In this document: positions 59,786-64,000 of the stretch, in pieces
How the letters are laid out: every line of letters starts with the position of its first letter
How positions within the stretch are numbered: the first letter of the stretch is position 1
NCBI RefSeq assembly: GCF_000620865.1
Contig: NZ_KK211190.1
Location: forward strand, 1,997,971 to 2,061,970
DNA: 64,000 nt
Direction of reading: 5' to 3'
DNA from: Exiguobacterium sibiricum 7-3
Lineage (GTDB): Bacteria > Bacillota > Bacilli > Exiguobacteriales > Exiguobacteriaceae
Translations under genes and position numbers: made by a program
The notes under the pieces: model-generated
What the model saw: only the letters and a program-made list of their open reading frames with translations
Databases searched by the model: none
Told to the model about the DNA's origin: nothing

Positions 59786-60910
59786 TCACTTATTCGTGAT
59801 GTAATCCACTAACGTCACACATAATTCTGCTGTCTTGACGAGCTCTTCAATCGGCATTTTTTCGTTTGTCGTATGAATGTCCTCGTAACCAACAGCCAAA
59901 TTGACGGTTGGAATCCCAAATCCAGCAATCACGTTTGCATCTGATCCCCCACCAGAATGCAACAAACGTGGTGTCCGACCGAGTTGTGTAATCGCTGCTT
60001 TCGCCACTTCGACGACTTGATCGCCGTCTTCGAATTTGAAACCAGGATACATGACTTTGACTTCGACTTCCGCACGCCCTCCGAATTCAGCAGCAACTTC
60101 TTCGAAAGCCGCTTTCATTTTCGCCGTTTGGGCCTCCATTTTAGGCGCAACGAGTGAGCGGGCTTCCGCAAAGATTTCGACGTAATCACAAACGATGTTA
60201 GTCGATGGACCACCTCCGCTGAAGCGTCCAATGTTCGCCGTCGTCTCTTCATCGATCCGGCCAAGCGGCATTTTAGCGATTGCTTTTGCTGCAATCGTGA
60301 TGGCAGAGATTCCTTTTTCAGGTGCAACACCAGCATGAGCTGTTTTGCCGTAAATTTTTGCATTTACTTTCGCTTGGGTTGGTGCAGCCGTAATGATATC
60401 GCCGACTTTACCGTCTGAATCCAGAGCAAAACCGTAGTCTGCATCAATCTTCGATGGATCCAAAACCATCGCCCCCACTAAACCGGACTCTTCGCCGACC
60501 GTGATGACGAATTGAATTTTCCCGTGCGGTTGATTCGTTTCGTTCAAGACATGGACCAATTCGATTAATGAAGCGAGTCCCGCTTTATCATCTGCCCCAA
60601 GAATCGTTGTTCCATCGGTTTTAACATATCCGTCTTCGATGATTGGTTTGATTCCCTGTCCCGGAAAAACCGTATCCATATGGGAAGTGAAATAAATCTT
60701 ATCGACTCCGTCTTTTGTTGCCGGAAGCGTGATGATCAAGTTGTTTCCTTTATGTTCGGTTTTTGATGAAGCGTCATCTTCGAATACGTCACAGCCGAGT
60801 GTCGTAAACGTTGCTTTTAAGTGGGCACAGATTTGTGCTTCCTCTTTTGATTCCGAGTCAATCTGGACCAGTTCTAAAAAGGTATCAAGTACACGTTGCT
60901 CATTCACCAT
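59786..60910 (-). CDS. M20 family metallopeptidase, PepT-like (YqjE-type)
   Basis: This 374-residue zinc-dependent aminopeptidase-like enzyme of the M20 clan has the first metal ligand and Asp in YFTSHMDTVFPGQG, Asp in TILGADDKAGLASL, the catalytic Glu and metal Glu in VITVGEESGLVGA, and a late His in HSGGGSDANVIAGFG or the C-terminal THTT-like EDIHTTNEKM. The lid domain (about 180-290) is present. It resembles B. subtilis YqjE, a tripeptidase-like protein. GAGGAGG precedes the ATG. An extended -10 (TGGTATACT, minus strand, near 60954-60962) is a likely promoter. Confidence 0.9.
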   Translation of the reverse strand: MVNEQRVLDTFLELVQIDSESKEEAQICAHLKATFTTLGCDVFEDDASSKTEHKGNNLIITLPATKDGVDKIYFTSHMDTVFPGQGIKPIIEDGYVKTDGTTILGADDKAGLASLIELVHVLNETNQPHGKIQFVITVGEESGLVGAMVLDPSKIDADYGFALDSDGKVGDIITAAPTQAKVNAKIYGKTAHAGVAPEKGISAITIAAKAIAKMPLGRIDEETTANIGRFSGGGPSTNIVCDYVEIFAEARSLVAPKMEAQTAKMKAAFEEVAAEFGGRAEVEVKVMYPGFKFEDGDQVVEVAKAAITQLGRTPRLLHSGGGSDANVIAGFGIPTVNLAVGYEDIHTTNEKMPIEELVKTAELCVTLVDYITNK

Positions 60911-60975
60911 GTTGCATTCCTCCTCATTTTTTCAGTTCGACTAGCGCTTTTTTAGTATACCATCTATAGGCAGAT

Positions 60976-61004
60976 TTGCACTTCGCAAGCGTTGTTTGTA
61001 CAAT
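60976..61004 (+). promoter_or_regulatory. SigmaA promoter of the 35-residue protein gene
   Basis: TTGCAC (60976-60981) and TACAAT (60999-61004) are separated by 17 bases, 40 bases before the ATG at 61044. Confidence 0.6.
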
Positions 61005-61043
61005 GGCTATAATCAATCGTTCTATGAAAGGAGTCGTTTTATT

Positions 61044-61151
61044 ATGGCAAAACCATCAAAACAACAACGGATCATCAAATGGACCACGATTACGATTTTA
61101 GCAATTTTCTTACTCGGTACTTTTGCGTCGACGATGTTCTACCTCTTCTGA
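61044..61151 (+). CDS. Prli42-like small membrane protein
   Basis: This 35-residue protein has a short basic N-terminus (MAKPSKQQRIIKW) and one membrane helix (TTITILAIFLLGTFASTMFY) to the end. AAAGGAG lies ten bases before the ATG and a SigmaA promoter is in front, so it is a real gene. The size and shape match Prli42, the membrane anchor of the stressosome that turns on SigmaB in Listeria and Bacillus; DUF4044-type small proteins are an alternative. Its stop lies 13 bases inside the 3' end of the convergent exporter gene. In Bacillus this type of gene often lies near PepT-like and ArAE genes, but I recall that only loosely. Confidence 0.6.
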   Translation: MAKPSKQQRIIKWTTITILAIFLLGTFASTMFYLF

Positions 61152-62092
61152 TCGACGAATCGTTGCTTCAGTTTCAAATACTGTTCCGCTTCCTGCAACA
61201 TGTGCAACAGAGCGGACCGGACTTCGAACTCATCGCGTGTCTTCGGTAACGGTGACTCGCGAAATTCTTCGAGTAGACGTTTGAGTTCCATCAAAAATAA
61301 CGTCGCGTCGGCATCGGGTCGGACATTGTCACCAATCGTCCGGAACAGGTCGGCGACTTTTTTACCTTCGTCTACGACAAGGACTAAATCATCGACGTTG
61401 CGGACGATTCCACTCAACAATTCAAATTGTTGTTCGCGCATTCGGAAATACAGATAGTCTTCATCATCATTTCGCCGACCGATGGCATTCCCCATCCGTT
61501 TCAAGGAAGCATCCTTCCCCTCTTTCAACAGCCGTTCCGTCTCATGTAGCGTCAGCGAATGTTGGTTGATCCGCCCCGTCTCGATCGCCGCGGCCACTTC
61601 GAAGAACAAGGCGGCAATCCGTTGATCGATTTGCAGTCGCCGCTCGGCAATCGTCCGGTCGAGACTCGGCATGTACATATTAACGAGTAATCCGACCCCG
61701 ACACCAATCAGCAACAAATACAATTCGTTTAAAAAAATGCTGAGGTTTAATTGGCGTGCGACATACAGATGGGTCAGGATGACGACACTTGTGATAAAAC
61801 CGTCCTGTAGGCGGAGGCGTTGTGTCAGTGGAAGAAATAAAATGAAATAGAGTGCAATAGCAATCGGACGGTATCCGATGACTTCGAAGATCACAAAACC
61901 AAGTCCAATCGCGAGGACCGAAGCCATGATCCGTTCATAAGACGAACGAAATGATTTTTTTCTTGTCGCTTGAATGCTCAAAATAGCGATGATGGCTGCA
62001 AAAACGTAGTAATCCAGTTGCATCTTTTCCGCAATCCACATCGCGAGTGCCGCTGCGACAGCGGTCTTTAACGTGCGATATCCGATAAACAC
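61139..62092 (-). CDS. Aromatic acid exporter family protein (YqjA-like)
   Basis: This 317-residue protein of the ArAE_1/DUF939 family has six N-terminal membrane helices (TLKTAVAAALAMWIAEKMQL, VFAAIIAILSIQATRKKSF onward) and a cytoplasmic helical domain of about 150 residues. The basic segment QATRKKSFRSSYERIMASVL between helices is the family hallmark. Its role in Bacillus is not fixed; export of aromatic acids is inferred from a distant relative. The start is GTG with GGAGG seven bases upstream. Confidence 0.87.
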   Translation of the reverse strand: MFIGYRTLKTAVAAALAMWIAEKMQLDYYVFAAIIAILSIQATRKKSFRSSYERIMASVLAIGLGFVIFEVIGYRPIAIALYFILFLPLTQRLRLQDGFITSVVILTHLYVARQLNLSIFLNELYLLLIGVGVGLLVNMYMPSLDRTIAERRLQIDQRIAALFFEVAAAIETGRINQHSLTLHETERLLKEGKDASLKRMGNAIGRRNDDEDYLYFRMREQQFELLSGIVRNVDDLVLVVDEGKKVADLFRTIGDNVRPDADATLFLMELKRLLEEFRESPLPKTRDEFEVRSALLHMLQEAEQYLKLKQRFVDQKR

Positions 62093-62170
62093 AGACTTCC
62101 CTCCATTCTTTGTTAGGGTACCTATTCTTTACCCAGGTTGTCGATTGATTTTTTTGAAGGACGTGATTTT

Positions 62171-63256
62171 TTGACTAAACGTACGATTCGCCCCACTCGC
62201 CCGGTCCGTCGAACGGGCTCCTTCAAGGGGCTTGTCTTTTTTTTCTTACTCGGTTGCGGATTGTTCCTGTTGTTACGGGACAAACCCCAAACCATTCTTC
62301 CTCCGGCTTCCCCATACGTCGCGGAACTCTACCGGGACGGGAAAGTCATCCGGGAAGAAGAATTCGATTCCGTCACCGAAGCGAAAGCATTTATCAACGG
62401 ACGCCGTGGCGCTATCAAACGGACGTCCGATGAACGGTATCTCTATTTGACCGGAAGCGGGATTGGAATCGTCAATTCAAATCAGACCTTAAATATTTAT
62501 TCGGACCGTGCGTTGAAAAAACGACATACGTATGTCGCGCCCGGCAGTCGACTCGCTTTACTTGCCTATACGGATTCGGTCAGTCGGGTCGAGATTGCCG
62601 GTCTGACCGGTTATGTCGCTTCCGATCGGTTGACTCTTTATCCGCTCGAACAATCCAGTAATCGGTCCTATTATGAAAAACAAGACGAGCGTCTCTTGCA
62701 TTATATCGTCGCCGATGCCGGTCTCGGTGGTTTGATTACGGCTGGTGAAGCACCGGCGTCATTAGACGACCGAACGATGCAGTATGTCGAGTCCAAAACG
62801 TTGACGCAGGATTTACGGAAACCGACCGCTTTGACAGCCAAGCAACTGGATGCCTATATTAAAAAAAATGCTCCCGACAGTCCCTTGATCGGCACGGGCA
62901 AGACGTTTAAGCAGGTTGAACGCACTTATCAAATCAATGCGGCCTATTTGCTCGCCCATGCGATTCACGAGTCCGATTACGGACGGTCCGACATCGCTAA
63001 AGACAAGTTTAATCTATTCGGGGTTAATGCAACGGATATCGCTCCCGGTCAAAATGCGACGGCGTATACTTCCTTTGAAGACTCGATCCGTAAGACGGGC
63101 CGCTTCATCGCCCGTGATTACCTTGCTAAAGACGGGAAATACTACCGCGGTCCGTTTCTCGGAAACAAGGCACGCGGAATGAACGTGTTTTATGCCTCCG
63201 ATCCGTACTGGAGCGAAAAAATCGCCGGAATCCTCTTGAAAATGAACGCCGTCTAA
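62171..63256 (+). CDS. Membrane-anchored glucosaminidase (LytG-like)
   Basis: This protein of about 361 residues has an N-terminal membrane anchor (GLVFFFLLGCGLFLLL) after a basic stretch. An SH3-like wall-binding region lies near the middle (YVAPGSRLALLAYTDSVSRV to GLTGYVASDRLTLYP), and a C-terminal glucosaminidase domain holds the catalytic Glu in AHAIHESDYGRS. NLFGVNATDIAPGQNATAYT and the end KARGMNVFYASDPYWSEKIA are typical. It cleaves N-acetylglucosamine bonds in peptidoglycan. The start is TTG at 62171 with AAGGA nine bases upstream; the ORF is open to 62138. Confidence 0.86.
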   Translation: MTKRTIRPTRPVRRTGSFKGLVFFFLLGCGLFLLLRDKPQTILPPASPYVAELYRDGKVIREEEFDSVTEAKAFINGRRGAIKRTSDERYLYLTGSGIGIVNSNQTLNIYSDRALKKRHTYVAPGSRLALLAYTDSVSRVEIAGLTGYVASDRLTLYPLEQSSNRSYYEKQDERLLHYIVADAGLGGLITAGEAPASLDDRTMQYVESKTLTQDLRKPTALTAKQLDAYIKKNAPDSPLIGTGKTFKQVERTYQINAAYLLAHAIHESDYGRSDIAKDKFNLFGVNATDIAPGQNATAYTSFEDSIRKTGRFIARDYLAKDGKYYRGPFLGNKARGMNVFYASDPYWSEKIAGILLKMNAV

Positions 63257-63312
63257 AACCGACTTATGGTACACTAATGGGCGAGACATCAATCATTTAG
63301 GAGTGAATACAC

Positions 63313-64000
63313 ATGGAAAAAGTTTTAGTATTTGGTCATAAAAATCCGGACACGGATACGATTGCATCGGCCATCGCCTATGCCGAATTAAAAAAAGAGC
63401 TCGGTGTTCACGCTGAAGCCGTTCGTCTTGGTGAAATCAACGGAGAAACGCAATTTGCGCTCGACTACTTCAAAGTCGCCCGTCCCCGCCTCGTGACAGA
63501 AGTATCAAAAGAAGCACAACACGTCATTCTCGTTGACCACAATGAACGTCAACAAAGTGCCGACGATATCGATGCCGTCAAAGTAACGGAAGTCATCGAC
63601 CATCACCGGATTGCCAACTTCGAAACGTCTGATCCGATTTATTACCGGGCAGAACCGGTTGGCTGTACGACGACAATCTTAAACAAAATGTACAAAGAAC
63701 ACGGTGTTGCGATTAAACCGGAAATCGCCGGTTTGATGTTATCAGCCATCGTTTCCGACTCGTTATTATTCAAATCACCGACATGTACGGAGCAGGACGT
63801 CATTGCAGCACGTGAACTCGCGACGATTGCCGGCGTCGATGCCAACGTTTATGGTCTCGATATGTTAAAAGCCGGTGCTGATTTATCAATGAAAACTGTG
63901 GATGAGCTGATTGCACTTGATGCAAAAGAGTTTTCGATGGGACCATTCAAAGTCGAAATCGCACAAGCAAACACAGTCGATACGGCAGAAGTTTTGCTTC
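63313..64000 (+). CDS. ppaC: Manganese-dependent inorganic pyrophosphatase (partial)
   Basis: The first 229 residues of a DHH-family class II pyrophosphatase lie in the window; the gene runs off the right edge. The metal ligands are in [15 protein letters not shown], then [12 protein letters not shown] and [12 protein letters not shown] with the DHH triad. It hydrolyses pyrophosphate and drives biosynthetic reactions. The ATG has a GGAGTG site eight bases before it. A TGGTACACT extended -10 about 40 bases upstream (63267-63275) may be its promoter. Confidence 0.94.
   Translation, partial: MEKVLVFGHKNPDTDTIASAIAYAELKKELGVHAEAVRLGEINGETQFALDYFKVARPRLVTEVSKEAQHVILVDHNERQQSADDIDAVKVTEVIDHHRIANFETSDPIYYRAEPVGCTTTILNKMYKEHGVAIKPEIAGLMLSAIVSDSLLFKSPTCTEQDVIAARELATIAGVDANVYGLDMLKAGADLSMKTVDELIALDAKEFSMGPFKVEIAQANTVDTAEVLL

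Noticed and set aside
61139-61151. Overlap of small gene and exporter as a frameshift sign
   Set aside because: Both genes end normally on opposite strands; it is an ordinary convergent overlap.

Overview
The window looks like a chromosomal segment of a low-to-mid GC Bacilli member, most likely Exiguobacterium or a close relative (inference). The evidence is clean Shine-Dalgarno sites (AAAGGAGG type), B. subtilis-like gene neighbourhoods (resABCD, rluB-scpB-scpA with a DUF309 gene and ribT; fur-xerD-deoB-punA-pdp; nudF beside an aldo/keto reductase; rnz and yqjE/yqjA-type genes), a secreted liquefying alpha-amylase, and SigmaA/SigmaB-type promoters. I saw no phage, IS element, CRISPR array, rRNA or tRNA. 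About 70 coding regions are supported; several starts were moved from the longest reading frame to a TTG, GTG or ATG that has a proper ribosome binding site.

Layout. 1-6.7 kb: cytochrome c maturation (resABC), the response regulator ResD (cut by the left edge), pseudouridine synthase RluB and the condensin partners ScpAB. 6.3-16.9 kb: DUF309, RibT, stress-type DJ-1 proteins, cyclophilin, an S66 peptidase, the nucleoside salvage run deoB-punA-pdp, XerD, Fur, NudF and an aldo/keto reductase. 17-25 kb: an unknown coiled-coil protein, PadR, and a tightly overlapping eight-gene operon that resembles the E. coli ynjBCD-ynjF-nudG neighbourhood, preceded by an SDR and a metallo-beta-lactamase-fold gene. 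25-31 kb: GapN, CheV, an HPt protein, CorA, a receiver-PP2C phosphatase and two small membrane or stress proteins. 31-35.5 kb: YdcF, endonuclease I, alpha-amylase under a cre-like site, and an NAD(P)H-binding protein.

35.7-43.5 kb holds a compact eight-gene operon: MoxR, DUF58, two dipeptide-type ABC permeases without their ATPase or binding protein, a membrane-anchored FAD oxidoreductase, a six-helix half-MFS protein and an ABC-2 exporter. 43.6-54.6 kb: MFS and DMT transporters, a large orphan sensor kinase, topoisomerase III and an SDR. 54.6-59.5 kb: an ECF-type uptake operon behind rnz. Its ATPase is a fusion of two complementary half-degenerate domains that together keep one complete ATP site, and it is accompanied by a DUF4430 lipoprotein. 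59.5-64 kb: a 59-residue sigma region-3-like protein, a PepT-like peptidase, a 35-residue Prli42-like protein, an aromatic-acid exporter, a glucosaminidase and the start of ppaC.

How the genes connect (inference). Several pieces point to general stress control: three SigmaB-like promoters, an RsbU/RsbP-like phosphatase, an HPt protein and a candidate stressosome anchor. The most unusual items are the ECF ATPase with its operon, the MoxR-permease-half-MFS operon and the isolated sigma-like domain.
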